Assembly (NCBI GenBank): GCA_947165285.1
Contig: CAMUZS010000001.1
Location: 310,001 to 374,000 of the forward strand
DNA length: 64,000 bases
Direction: 5' to 3'
DNA from: an uncultured Mycoplasmatota bacterium
Lineage (GTDB): Bacteria; Bacillota_I; Bacilli_A; RF39; UBA660
The stretch's first letter is position 1. The number at the start of each line of letters is the position of its first letter. The translations under genes and the position numbers were made by a program. This document shows positions 8,831 through 16,797 of this stretch, piece by piece. The notes beneath the pieces are model-generated. The model was not told the origin of the DNA and did not search any database. It was given only the letters and a program-made list of their open reading frames with translations.

Positions 8831-9790
8831 TTATTTAATGCTTTCTTTATATTTTTTACAAGCATCATCTAAATCTTTTATAAGATTATTAACATCATCT
8901 AATGACTCTGTTCTTACACCACTAGCAAATTTATGACCACCACCATTATATTTATTAGCAATTTCATTTATGATTGGTCCCCTACTTCTAATATTTACTT
9001 TATATAAGTTATTACTTTCTTGATGAGTAATAAAAACCCATACATATATGCCATTAATATAATTAAAATCATTTATCATATTACTAGGTGTTGCACTATC
9101 TACTTTATATTTAGCTATTACTTCATTATCTATTTTAATAAAAGCAAACCCATTTTCTGTTACTTTTAAATTATCAGCTAAATACGCTTTAAATTTTACT
9201 TCACTTAAATCCCTATTATATAATTTTGGATATATTTCTTTAATATTTATATGACCTTTATCAATTAATTCTGAAACTATTCTTAATGTTTTAGATGTTG
9301 AAAGTAAAAATCTATTACTATCTGAAACTATTCCTATAAATAAATTCTCAGCAATAGCTTTATTTAATTTTAATCTAGTAGTTAATATTAATTCTGATAT
9401 TAATTCAGCTGCAGAAGATGCACGTGTATCAACTAATTCTACTTCACCCATTTTATCTTCCATTGGATGATGATCTATTTTAACTATTTCTTTGTATAAA
9501 ACATGATTAGCTCCATCTATTCTAGATACATTTGGTAGATCAACAACAATTAATAATGGATTAATTAATTTTGTTTCATCTATTTTATCTAAGTCACCAA
9601 TATATTTAAATTTATGTACTCCAGATCCAAGAGCATAAACATTTTTATTAGGAAAAGATAATTTTATAGAATCTCTTAAAGCAATTTGTGATGAAATTGC
9701 ATCAGGATCTGGTCCAATATGACGAACTATAACTATATCATCATATTGTCTTATTTTTTTATATATTTTTTTATAAATAGAATTAGCCAT
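8831..9790 (-). CDS. nrnA: Bifunctional oligoribonuclease / PAP phosphatase NrnA (DHH-DHHA1)
   Basis: 319 residues. The DHH half has HIGPDPDAISSQ, VVDLP and IDHHP metal motifs. The DHHA1 half ends with GGGHKFASGV, which grips short RNA. In Bacillus the enzyme degrades nano-RNAs and converts pAp to AMP. The length is normal and all metal ligands are visible. It starts at an ATG after AAAGAGGAT and is the first gene of a unit with the phosphatase. A promoter is described just upstream. Confidence 0.92.
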   Translation of the reverse strand: MANSIYKKIYKKIRQYDDIVIVRHIGPDPDAISSQIALRDSIKLSFPNKNVYALGSGVHKFKYIGDLDKIDETKLINPLLIVVDLPNVSRIDGANHVLYKEIVKIDHHPMEDKMGEVELVDTRASSAAELISELILTTRLKLNKAIAENLFIGIVSDSNRFLLSTSKTLRIVSELIDKGHINIKEIYPKLYNRDLSEVKFKAYLADNLKVTENGFAFIKIDNEVIAKYKVDSATPSNMINDFNYINGIYVWVFITHQESNNLYKVNIRSRGPIINEIANKYNGGGHKFASGVRTESLDDVNNLIKDLDDACKKYKESIK

Positions 9791-9813
9791 ACTTTATCCT
9801 CTTTCCTATTTTA

Positions 9814-9841
9814 ATTATACTATATTTTTTTTATTATTCAA
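9814..9841 (-). promoter_or_regulatory. Promoter of nrnA
   Basis: TTGAAT (9836-9841), a 16-base spacer and TATAAT (9814-9819) on the minus strand, 24 bases before the nrnA start. Confidence 0.6.
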
Positions 9842-9852
9842 AATATATGAAA

Positions 9853-10590
9853 TTATCTTATTCTTTTTAATATCTTCGAAACAAAATTTTTCTTTCCTTT
9901 TAATGTAATATTTTTAAACTCTTTTAATATATCAACATTTTCATATATATAATTGTATAATTCTGGTATATCTTTTTCTATATTTGATAATACATTATTT
10001 ATATCTTTTTTATTATTAATTATTGTTTTTTCAATCATGTCATTATATTCATTTTCGTTTAATAAATCATTTTTTTCTTCAATTACATTATACATGTTAT
10101 TATCATAAAATTTTATATTTAAAGAAGTATTTTTATCAATTTTATTAATTAAATCTAATCTTTTATTAAAATTATTATTATAATACTTTAAATTAAATTC
10201 TAACTTTTTAATATCATTAACTTCTTTATATATTTCTAAATAATTTTTGTCATTATATTTTTTTAGAATTAAATAATAATTTAAATAATTATTATCACCT
10301 AATATTCGAATAGAATAATTATCATTATCTATTTTAATTCCAATATTAGAAACTATTTTATCATCATGATAATTATTTTTTATTACATTAAAAAAATTAT
10401 CATTATATTCAATTGTTTTTTGAGTATAATTACAATCATAAATATTTAATATTATTTTTCCATGACATGTTTTATATATAAATTTTTCTTTATTTAATAA
10501 ATCAATTATTTTTAATTCATTATTTTCTATATTAAGAAGTTTAATATCATATATTTTTAAAATCATTTCAATTATTTTTTTAAAATCCAT
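9853..10590 (-). CDS. Hypothetical protein, Asn/Lys/Ile rich
   Basis: 245 residues, not recognised. AGGGGGAAT precedes the ATG. There is no signal peptide or membrane span. Asn, Asp, Lys and Ile dominate, and hydrophobic-polar alternation in the first 150 residues suggests beta strands. The last 60 residues look helical and end with a basic KKNFVSKILKRIR. It lies between ackA and nrnA, and the ackA terminator separates it from ackA. It could be lineage-specific. Confidence 0.55.
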   Translation of the reverse strand: MDFKKIIEMILKIYDIKLLNIENNELKIIDLLNKEKFIYKTCHGKIILNIYDCNYTQKTIEYNDNFFNVIKNNYHDDKIVSNIGIKIDNDNYSIRILGDNNYLNYYLILKKYNDKNYLEIYKEVNDIKKLEFNLKYYNNNFNKRLDLINKIDKNTSLNIKFYDNNMYNVIEEKNDLLNENEYNDMIEKTIINNKKDINNVLSNIEKDIPELYNYIYENVDILKEFKNITLKGKKNFVSKILKRIR

Positions 10591-10607
10591 TTATATTCCC
10601 CCTATAA

Positions 10608-10634
10608 AAAAGAAATAATAAAATTATTTCTTTT
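10608..10634 (-). terminator. Terminator of ackA
   Basis: A 12-bp stem AAAAGAAATAAT / ATTATTTCTTTT with a 3-base loop, overlapping the ackA stop codon. Confidence 0.8.
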
Positions 10635-11811
10635 ATTTATTTACAATATTAAATGTATCTTTAGCAATCATTAATTCTTCATTAGTTGGTACAACCCATA
10701 CAGGAATTTTAGAATGAGTTGTTGTAATACATCTTTCTTCACCTCTAAAGTCATTTTTTTCTTCATCAAGTACTATTCCTAAAGATTTAACTTTATCTAA
10801 AATATCACTTCTAGTTTGTTTAGAGTTTTCACCAAGTCCAGCAGTTAAAACAATAACATCTGCACCATTTAATAAATTATTATATTGTGCAATATAATTT
10901 GCAACTCTTTGAGCATACATGTCTTGAGCAAGAATACATTTTTCGTCACCTTGTTTAATACCTTCTTCAACATCTCTTGAATCAGATCTACCACAAATAC
11001 CTTCTAAACCACTATGTTTATTTAAAGTAGTCATAACTTCTTCTAAAGACATTTCTGCTTCATCCATTATATATTCAATAATTGATGGATCTATATCACC
11101 AGGACGAGTTCCCATCATAACACCAGTAATTGGTGAAAATCCCATTGTAGTATCAACAACTTTATCATTATTAATTGCACAAAGTGATGCACCTGATCCA
11201 ATATGACAAGATATAACTTTTAATTTATCTTTACCTAAAATTTCTTTAATTCTATTATTAATATATCTATGTGATGTACCATGGAAACCATATTTTCTTA
11301 CACCATATTTTTCATACCAAAGATATGGAAGTGGATACATAAAATTAGTTGGTTCCATTGATTGATGGAATGCTGTATCAAAAACTGCTACCATTGGAGT
11401 ATCTTTAAATGCTTCTTGTGAAGCTTTAATACAAGATAACATCGCAGGCATATGAAGCTTAGCTAATTTTTTATATCTTTCACAAGTAGATAATACTTCA
11501 TCATCTATAAGTACACTTTCTTTATAAGCTTCTCCACCATGAACTAATCTATGTCCAATACCATCAATTTCATCAAGTGATGATACAACACCAAGTTCTA
11601 CAATTTCTTTTTTTATACATTCTAAAGCAACTAAGTGATTAGGTAAATCAATATCTCTATGTAATTTTTCTCCATTTATTTTTACATCATAAAAAGATCC
11701 ATCTAATCCTATTCTTTGGAAATATCCATTTATTAATTCTTTTTCTTCAGGAAGTTCAAATATAGAAAATTTCATTGATGAACTACCCGCATTTATAGTT
11801 AATATTTTCAT
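10633..11811 (-). CDS. ackA: Acetate kinase
   Basis: Interconverts acetate + ATP and acetyl phosphate + ADP; in fermenters it makes ATP. All ASKHA signatures are present: NAGSSSMKFS at the N-terminus, GHRLVHGG, FDTAFHQSM, KYGFHGTSHRYI (catalytic region), HIGSGASLCAI and MGTRPGDIDP. 392 residues, normal for the family. ATG with AGAGGTGA. The gene is a single unit: a terminator hairpin of the upstream small gene precedes it and its own terminator follows. No pta is in the window. Confidence 0.97.
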   Translation of the reverse strand: MKILTINAGSSSMKFSIFELPEEKELINGYFQRIGLDGSFYDVKINGEKLHRDIDLPNHLVALECIKKEIVELGVVSSLDEIDGIGHRLVHGGEAYKESVLIDDEVLSTCERYKKLAKLHMPAMLSCIKASQEAFKDTPMVAVFDTAFHQSMEPTNFMYPLPYLWYEKYGVRKYGFHGTSHRYINNRIKEILGKDKLKVISCHIGSGASLCAINNDKVVDTTMGFSPITGVMMGTRPGDIDPSIIEYIMDEAEMSLEEVMTTLNKHSGLEGICGRSDSRDVEEGIKQGDEKCILAQDMYAQRVANYIAQYNNLLNGADVIVLTAGLGENSKQTRSDILDKVKSLGIVLDEEKNDFRGEERCITTTHSKIPVWVVPTNEELMIAKDTFNIVNK

Positions 11812-11851
11812 AACTTAAATTCACCTCTTCTAATAATAATTATACAAAAAA

Positions 11852-11872
11852 AAAGATAGAATATCTATCTTT
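11852..11872 (-). terminator. Terminator of the 63-residue gene
   Basis: AAAGATAGA / TCTATCTTT with loop ATA, followed on the minus strand by a T run. Insulates ackA from the small upstream gene. Confidence 0.75.
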
Positions 11873-12062
11873 ATTTACTCTTTTTGATACCTTCTTTACT
11901 ATTATATAGCCATATTTTTGAATAATCTTCTTCATTTTGACTTCTTTTTATAGTTTCAAAATTATAACCATACTCATTATTAATATCTTTTAAATTTTTT
12001 TCTTTATTATCTTTAAACATAAAATCACAAGTTTTATAATAATAATTAACATCTTTATCCAT
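11871..12062 (-). CDS. Small hypothetical protein
   Basis: 63 residues from the ATG at 12062 with TGGTGA before it; the GTG in that site is the only earlier start. Charged, with no membrane segment. It contains DVNYYYKTCDFMFKDN and a later KIWLYNSKEG. Not recognised. It has its own terminator. Confidence 0.5.
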   Translation of the reverse strand: MDKDVNYYYKTCDFMFKDNKEKNLKDINNEYGYNFETIKRSQNEEDYSKIWLYNSKEGIKKSK

Positions 12063-12130
12063 ACATATCACCAGTATTAGTATGGTTAATTTATTTAAAA
12101 TTATTAGTTATTTAAAAAAAGAAACCTAAT

Positions 12131-12916
12131 TTAGTTTCTTTCTAAAATAACAGATAATAATTGTCTAGAATTATTATTTAATTTATATTTAATTTTTAAT
12201 ATTGTACCATCTTTACTATAGCCACTTGAATTTGATATAGAATTAATATTTTTATCAGCATATATCGTATATATATCATTAGATTTAGTTGCTCTATTTA
12301 ATGTATAATAATCAGCACCTAATAAAGCAGGACGATTACTATAAATATAATTATTTTTTACAATAGGAAAATCAAATGCAGAGTTAAATGATGTTTTATC
12401 AAGTTTTACAATATCAAATTCTTCACCATATAATTCTTTATATTTATTATTAAAACTTGATAATTTTAATCTAGCACATCCTGTTGCTTCTTGACCATCA
12501 GTACATATTTCTTCCATTTCTTTTTCAAGACTATCTATAATTATCAACCAAGAAATGTTAAATTTACTATTATAATTATCTAATAATTCTTTATTAAAAG
12601 AATCATTTTTATATAATGAAAAATTGAATGTATTTAAAAACATATCAATATCTTCTTTTTCAGAATTACTTAATGATACTTCTTCCTCAATTTCCTTTAT
12701 TTCTTCTTTTTGTTGTTCTTCTTTCTTAGTTTCTTCCTTTTTCTCTTCTTGTTTTACTTCAGTATTATTCTTATTACTAAATATTACTCCTTTATCATAT
12801 AATATATATCCTATAGTTCCAAGTAATGCTATTATTAACAATATTATAATTACTATTAATCCTTTATTCTTTTTAGGACTATTATTATTTTCCATTATTT
12901 TAATATTTTCATTCAT
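12131..12916 (-). CDS. Tandem membrane-anchored paralogue A (poly-G promoter family)
   Basis: 261 residues. The shared N-terminal module comes first: MNENIKIMENNNSPKKNKG, a single transmembrane helix (about 20-42), then DKGVIFSNKNN. An acidic/basic Glu-Lys linker (about 50-80) follows, then a unique outer domain. The positive charges before the helix predict N-in/C-out topology. The outer domain has one close cysteine pair (CTDGQEATGC) and a KYKELYG...FDFPIVKNNYIYS segment that matches the plan of paralogue B. Function unknown, probably an exposed surface domain. Start ATG lies 9 bases after AGAAAGTGG. The promoter tract of this copy is interrupted. Confidence 0.75.
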   Translation of the reverse strand: MNENIKIMENNNSPKKNKGLIVIIILLIIALLGTIGYILYDKGVIFSNKNNTEVKQEEKKEETKKEEQQKEEIKEIEEEVSLSNSEKEDIDMFLNTFNFSLYKNDSFNKELLDNYNSKFNISWLIIIDSLEKEMEEICTDGQEATGCARLKLSSFNNKYKELYGEEFDIVKLDKTSFNSAFDFPIVKNNYIYSNRPALLGADYYTLNRATKSNDIYTIYADKNINSISNSSGYSKDGTILKIKYKLNNNSRQLLSVILERN

Positions 12917-12944
12917 TTACTAATTACCACTTTCTATTATTTAT

Positions 12945-12976
12945 AATATAACATATTTTTACCCACCCCCCATCAA
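12945..12976 (-). promoter_or_regulatory. Promoter of paralogue A with interrupted G tract
   Basis: On the minus strand: TTGATG (12971-12976), a 20-base spacer made of GGGGG-T-GGG then TAAAAATATGT, and TATATT (12945-12950) with a TG at the extended -10 position. The tract is the same length as in the sister copies but broken by a T, so it should slip less often. Confidence 0.55.
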
Positions 12977-12992
12977 TATTTATATTAAAAAA

Positions 12993-13015
12993 AATCTTAG
13001 CTTTACACTAAGATT
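12993..13015 (-). terminator. Terminator of paralogue B
   Basis: AATCTTAG / CTAAGATT stem with 7-base loop and following T run. Identical hairpins follow paralogues C and D. Confidence 0.8.
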
Positions 13016-13020
13016 ATTTT

Positions 13021-13833
13021 TTATTTGATTCTTTCAATATTTTTATAATAAATATTATCTCCATTTTTTACAAATGTCATTTTATATTCTGAAAATTGTG
13101 TATAATTACTATGATCAATATTATATTCATTATCTAAAGCTGAATATTCTCCATCACTAAATTTTTTTACAATATTTGTTTTATCCATAGATGAATAAAC
13201 AATTGTATCCATACCAACACTAAAATATCCAACATTTACATAAGCATATATATTATTATCATCTTCAGTTATTTTATTTATGTAATGAAGTAATCTATCA
13301 AAACCAAAACCACACTTTAAATCTCCAGTTATAATATTTTTAGACTTATCGATTTTAAAATCATAACAATCTAATACAGCATCACTAATAGTGTAATTAT
13401 TAATTTTTGTATTAAACAAATCTTCATATTTTTTATCTAGATCAGTTACAGTAGCAATTTTAGAACCATTTAAATTATCAGCATCATTCATAAATTTTTT
13501 TATAATTGCAAATATTCTTTCCTCTTCACTTAAACTAACTTTATTATAATGTGCAGCAGTTGATAATAAATCTACATCATCATTTACTAACTTTATATAT
13601 AATGTATCCGTTAATTCTTTTTCTTCATTTTTTACTTCATTATTATTTTCTTTCTTTTCTTCTTTTTTCTCTTCTGTTTTAACTTCTTCTTTTTTAAATA
13701 TTACACCTTTATCTACTAAGATATATCCTACTGTTCCAAGTAATGCTATTATTAACAATATTATAATTACTATTAATCCTTTATTCTTTTTAGGACTATT
13801 ATTATTTTCCATTATTTCAATATTTTCATTCAT
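13021..13833 (-). CDS. Tandem membrane-anchored paralogue B
   Basis: 270 residues with the same N-terminal module as its neighbours (MNENIEIMENNN, basic KKNKG, one transmembrane helix, then DKGVIF). A Lys/Glu linker and a distinct outer domain of about 190 residues follow. That domain shares a loose pattern with paralogue A (a DLDKKYEDLF helix, then DFKID-KSKNIITGDL and NNIYAYV strands), so A and B probably derive from one fold. It has two cysteines. ATG with AGAGAGGT. Preceded by an uninterrupted ten-G promoter tract and followed by its own terminator. Confidence 0.78.
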   Translation of the reverse strand: MNENIEIMENNNSPKKNKGLIVIIILLIIALLGTVGYILVDKGVIFKKEEVKTEEKKEEKKENNNEVKNEEKELTDTLYIKLVNDDVDLLSTAAHYNKVSLSEEERIFAIIKKFMNDADNLNGSKIATVTDLDKKYEDLFNTKINNYTISDAVLDCYDFKIDKSKNIITGDLKCGFGFDRLLHYINKITEDDNNIYAYVNVGYFSVGMDTIVYSSMDKTNIVKKFSDGEYSALDNEYNIDHSNYTQFSEYKMTFVKNGDNIYYKNIERIK

Positions 13834-13861
13834 TTACTAATTACCTCTCTCTATTATCCAC

Positions 13862-13893
13862 AATATAGCATATTTTTACCCCCCCCCCGTCAA
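13862..13893 (-). promoter_or_regulatory. Promoter of paralogue B with ten-G spacer tract
   Basis: TTGACG (13888-13893) whose last G is the first of ten; the tract (13879-13888) lies inside a 20-base spacer before TGC-TATATT (13862-13870). Loss of three Gs would give an ideal 17-base spacer. Confidence 0.6.
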
Positions 13894-13908
13894 TATTTTT
13901 ATAAAAAA

Positions 13909-13931
13909 AATCTTAGCTTTACACTAAGATT
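13909..13931 (-). terminator. Terminator of paralogue C
   Basis: AATCTTAG / CTAAGATT hairpin, loop of 7, then eight Ts on the minus strand. Confidence 0.8.
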
Positions 13932-13946
13932 TCTTAAATTAATTTT

Positions 13947-14576
13947 CTAATTAAAATATGAAGTGATATCTTTTTCAGTTCCATTTTCAAATTTTACTAA
14001 AACATTATATGAATTTGGTTCATAAGAAGATGATGATTCTATCTTTTTATTATAAACATCAACAATACCTTTTAAATCATTTAATTTAGTATTTAAAATA
14101 ACACTTGATTCTTCTCCACAAACAATATCATCTAATTTAAACCCTGAGATAGTATTATCATCTTTTAACATCATTATAATAGAATTTCCTAAACAAAGAT
14201 CACTTTGACCATATTGTAATCTAATTGCATTTTTTACGTTTTTTTCTACCATTTGATCTTTAATATTATCTGTATTAACAATTACTTCATTATTAGATGT
14301 TAATTCAACTTTATAATAGTTTTCTTCTTTTTCATTTTCAGTAATTACCGTTTTTGTAATAACATTTTGCTTTCTCGCTTCTTGCTTAATTTCTTCTTTC
14401 TTTTCTTCTTGTTTTACTTCAGTATTATTTTTATTACTAAATATAATTCCTTTATCATATAAGATATATCCTATAGTTCCAAGTAATGCTATTATTAACA
14501 TTACTATAATTACTATTAACCCTTTATTCTTTTTAGGACTATTATTATTTTCCATTATTTCAATATTTTCATTCAT
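13947..14576 (-). CDS. Tandem membrane-anchored paralogue C
   Basis: 209 residues, the shortest of the four. The leader and helix are almost identical to A and B (only scattered changes such as IIVMLIIALLGTIGYILYDKG), and the Glu/Lys linker is followed by a different outer domain. That domain has a beta-rich NYYKVELTSNNEVIVNTD, a cysteine pair (DLCLGN...IVCGEES) and a final strand VLVKFENGT. No homology to A or B is evident in this part. The contrast between conserved 5' end and unrelated 3' end suggests module exchange. Surface role inferred only. Confidence 0.78.
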   Translation of the reverse strand: MNENIEIMENNNSPKKNKGLIVIIVMLIIALLGTIGYILYDKGIIFSNKNNTEVKQEEKKEEIKQEARKQNVITKTVITENEKEENYYKVELTSNNEVIVNTDNIKDQMVEKNVKNAIRLQYGQSDLCLGNSIIMMLKDDNTISGFKLDDIVCGEESSVILNTKLNDLKGIVDVYNKKIESSSSYEPNSYNVLVKFENGTEKDITSYFN

Positions 14577-14604
14577 TTACTAATTACCTCTCTCTATTAT
14601 CCAC

Positions 14605-14636
14605 AATATAGCATATTTTTACCCCCCCCCCGTCAA
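14605..14636 (-). promoter_or_regulatory. Promoter of paralogue C with ten-G spacer tract
   Basis: TTGACG (14631-14636), ten-G tract (14622-14631), 20-base spacer and TGC-TATATT (14605-14613). Same as the paralogue B promoter almost base for base. Confidence 0.6.
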
Positions 14637-14651
14637 TATTTTTATAAAAAA

Positions 14652-14674
14652 AATCTTAGCTTTACACTAAGATT
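14652..14674 (-). terminator. Terminator of paralogue D
   Basis: Same AATCTTAG / CTAAGATT hairpin with T run as behind B and C. Confidence 0.8.
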
Positions 14675-14679
14675 ATTTT

Positions 14680-15447
14680 TTAATTATAGCTAACTTTAGT
14701 TTCTTTTTCATTTCCAGTTGGAGTAATATTTATTTTTCCATCATTAATTGATAGTTTAACTTCTTCTAAAATAGCTGTTTGATTATCTAATGAAATCATT
14801 TTCTTTAATCTGTAATAATAAATATAACCATTATCAACTTTAAAATTTAATTTATCTTTTTCAAGCATAATACCATATGCTTCACTAGGAATCTTATTTT
14901 CTTCTTCGTTATTTATTCTGTATAAAATGTTGCCTGTATTATCTATAATAAGATATTGATAATTACCTGATCCACCACTATAATTTATTATTAAATATTG
15001 CTTTTCATCATTTAATGTTAAAATTTGATAATTTCCATCATAATCTCCAAAACCTAATATACTAAATATTTTTTTTGAATCTAATTTTACAACAAGCTCT
15101 TCATCTGAATCCATTTCTATTCTTTCAAAAGTTAAAACACATTTTTTATCATTTATTTTTAGTTCAACATTATCACTTGTTTTTTGTATATCTAAATATC
15201 CATTTATTTTTTCATTTTTCTTAGAATTGTTTCCGTCATTTTTCTTTTCTTCTTTTACTTCAGTATTATTTTCATTATTATTATTACTATTAAAAATCTT
15301 ATCTTTATTAATAACAATAAATGTAGTTAATCCTCCAATTATAAGAATTAATAACACTATAATAATAATAGGTCCTTTTGATTTTTTAGGACTTTGATTA
15401 CTTTGTGGTATATTATTATTTTCCATTATTTCAATATTTTCATTCAT
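14680..15447 (-). CDS. Tandem membrane-anchored paralogue D
   Basis: 255 residues. It begins MNENIEIMENNN like the others but has an 8-residue insert (IPQSNQ...) before the basic KKSKG and a more diverged transmembrane helix. An Asn-rich linker (NSNNNNENN) replaces part of the Glu/Lys linker. The outer domain is different again: repeated beta-type stretches such as GNYQILTLNDEKQYLIINYSGG and NYQYLIIDNTGNILYRINN resemble propeller or YjbI-like strand repeats, but I cannot name it. First of the array in transcription order, right after thiI. Confidence 0.76.
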   Translation of the reverse strand: MNENIEIMENNNIPQSNQSPKKSKGPIIIIVLLILIIGGLTTFIVINKDKIFNSNNNNENNTEVKEEKKNDGNNSKKNEKINGYLDIQKTSDNVELKINDKKCVLTFERIEMDSDEELVVKLDSKKIFSILGFGDYDGNYQILTLNDEKQYLIINYSGGSGNYQYLIIDNTGNILYRINNEEENKIPSEAYGIMLEKDKLNFKVDNGYIYYYRLKKMISLDNQTAILEEVKLSINDGKINITPTGNEKETKVSYN

Positions 15448-15475
15448 TTACTTCTAACCTCTTTCTATTATCTAT

Positions 15476-15507
15476 AACATAGCACATTTTTACCCCCCCC
15501 CCGTCAA
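15476..15507 (-). promoter_or_regulatory. Promoter of paralogue D with ten-G spacer tract
   Basis: TTGACG (15502-15507), ten-G tract (15493-15502), 20-base spacer and TGC-TATGTT (15476-15484). The -10 differs by one base from the other copies. Confidence 0.55.
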
Positions 15508-15522
15508 TATTTTATTAAAAAA

Positions 15523-15545
15523 AATCCTAGCTTTACACTAAGATT
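15523..15545 (-). terminator. Terminator of thiI
   Basis: AATCCTAG / CTAAGATT hairpin with one mismatch in the stem, part of the repeat block of paralogue D. Confidence 0.7.
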
Positions 15546-16726
15546 TATAATAAGTCTTCATATTCTTGATTTTCATTAACTTTTATTTTAATTATTTCTT
15601 CATTTTCAATTGCTTTATCTATCATGTTTTCCCAATCTATTAATTTTTCATATTCTTCGCATTTATTACTTTCTGGATTAATAACAGGATGTTTAGGTAC
15701 AAATATAGTACAACAATCAATAAATGGTAATATTGATGTTTCATAAGTATTAATTTTTTGTGCTAAATCTATTATTTCTAATTTATCAAAACAAACTACT
15801 GGTCTAATAACGGGCATTTTAGTCACTTCATTTATTACTTGCATAGATGATAAAGTTTGCGATGCTACTTGTCCTACACTTTCTCCATTTATTAGGCATT
15901 TTAATTTGTTTTTATAAGCTATTTTAGTTGATATTCTATACATCATTCTTCTCATAATAGTAATTAAATAATCTCTTGGAATATCTTTATAAATTGTTTC
16001 TTCTATTTCGGTAAAGTTTATTACATGAAGTTTTATATTATGATTATATAGTGCTAATTTTTTAGCTAATGTTTTAACTTTTTCTAATGCTTCATCTGAT
16101 GTATGAGGTGGTGCTGCAAAATAAATTGCTTCAAGTCTAATTCCCCTTTTCATAGCAAGATAACCTGCCACTGGTGAATCTATTCCACCACTTAACATTA
16201 ATAAGCCTTTTCCAGAAACACCAACTGGATATCCACCTAAACCTTTTATTTCATCTAAATAAATATATGTATTATCTTTTCTTATTTCAATACTTACTAA
16301 AAGTTCTGGATTATTTACATCAACAGATAAATTATTTATATTTTTTAAAATATGAGCTCCAATTTGTCTAGAAAAATCCATACTATTAATTGGAAAATTT
16401 TTATAACTTCTTTTAGTAGTTACTTTAAATGTTTTAAATTTTTTATCTTTTAATAATTTTAAAACACAATCTTTTATTTCATTTTCATCACTATTTATTT
16501 TATATGAAAGAATAATACCTTGAATACCAAATATAGATTTTAATCTATTTACACATTCTTCATAATCATTTGTTTCTATAAACATTCTTCCTTTATCAAA
16601 ATAAATAGTATTATCAATTCCTTCAAGTGCATAAGATATATTTTCTTTTAATTTGTTAATAAATTGATTTATATTACTTTTTTTTGTAGATAATTCTGCA
16701 TATCTAATGACAATAAGTTTTTCCAT
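15545..16726 (-). CDS. thiI: tRNA 4-thiouridine synthetase ThiI
   Basis: Transfers sulfur to U8 of tRNA (and in some bacteria to ThiS). An N-terminal ferredoxin-like/THUMP region (about 1-165) precedes the PP-loop ATPase motif LLSGGIDSPVAGYL (about 177-190). The late GESVGQVASQT is also conserved. 393 residues from the ATG at 16726 with GGAAGTGA. No rhodanese domain, as usual for Bacillota. The usual neighbour, a cysteine desulfurase, is not present. It sits between the secretion-like operon and the paralogue array. Confidence 0.95.
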   Translation of the reverse strand: MEKLIVIRYAELSTKKSNINQFINKLKENISYALEGIDNTIYFDKGRMFIETNDYEECVNRLKSIFGIQGIILSYKINSDENEIKDCVLKLLKDKKFKTFKVTTKRSYKNFPINSMDFSRQIGAHILKNINNLSVDVNNPELLVSIEIRKDNTYIYLDEIKGLGGYPVGVSGKGLLMLSGGIDSPVAGYLAMKRGIRLEAIYFAAPPHTSDEALEKVKTLAKKLALYNHNIKLHVINFTEIEETIYKDIPRDYLITIMRRMMYRISTKIAYKNKLKCLINGESVGQVASQTLSSMQVINEVTKMPVIRPVVCFDKLEIIDLAQKINTYETSILPFIDCCTIFVPKHPVINPESNKCEEYEKLIDWENMIDKAIENEEIIKIKVNENQEYEDLL

Positions 16727-16773
16727 TAATATCACTTCCAACGAAGATATTTTAACATAATTATTAAAAAAAA

Positions 16774-16797
16774 GGAACTATAGTTTTACTATAGTCC
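16774..16797 (-). terminator. Terminator of the type IV secretion-like operon
   Basis: GGA(C)TATAG-type stem with one bulged base, loop about 5, then eight Ts. It overlaps the VirB4 stop codon and closes the operon before thiI. Confidence 0.8.

Larger units (their letters stand above)
12795..15545 (-). repeat. Four-copy direct repeat: terminator, poly-G promoter, leader and transmembrane code
   Basis: Copies lie at roughly 12795-13015, 13715-13931, 14460-14674 and 15300-15545. Each holds, in transcription order, a terminator hairpin of the preceding gene, a TTGAC(G) promoter with a G-rich spacer, an AGAG(A)GGTAATTAGTAA ribosome site and the code for the shared leader plus transmembrane helix. 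The three copies at A-C are nearly identical at DNA level, whereas the outer-domain code between copies is not. Block edges are approximate. Confidence 0.8.

Noticed and set aside
12624-12923. Plus-strand frame of 99 codons opposite paralogue A
   Set aside because: Antisense shadow of the transmembrane leader; Ser/Phe-rich because of the Lys/Glu linker code.
13879-15502. Ten-C runs as sequencing artefacts
   Set aside because: They recur at the same place in three promoter copies with the same flanks; the fourth copy keeps the length with a base change.
12795-15545. CRISPR-like repeat array
   Set aside because: Repeats are about 220 bases, contain promoter and coding sequence, and are separated by open reading frames, not short spacers.
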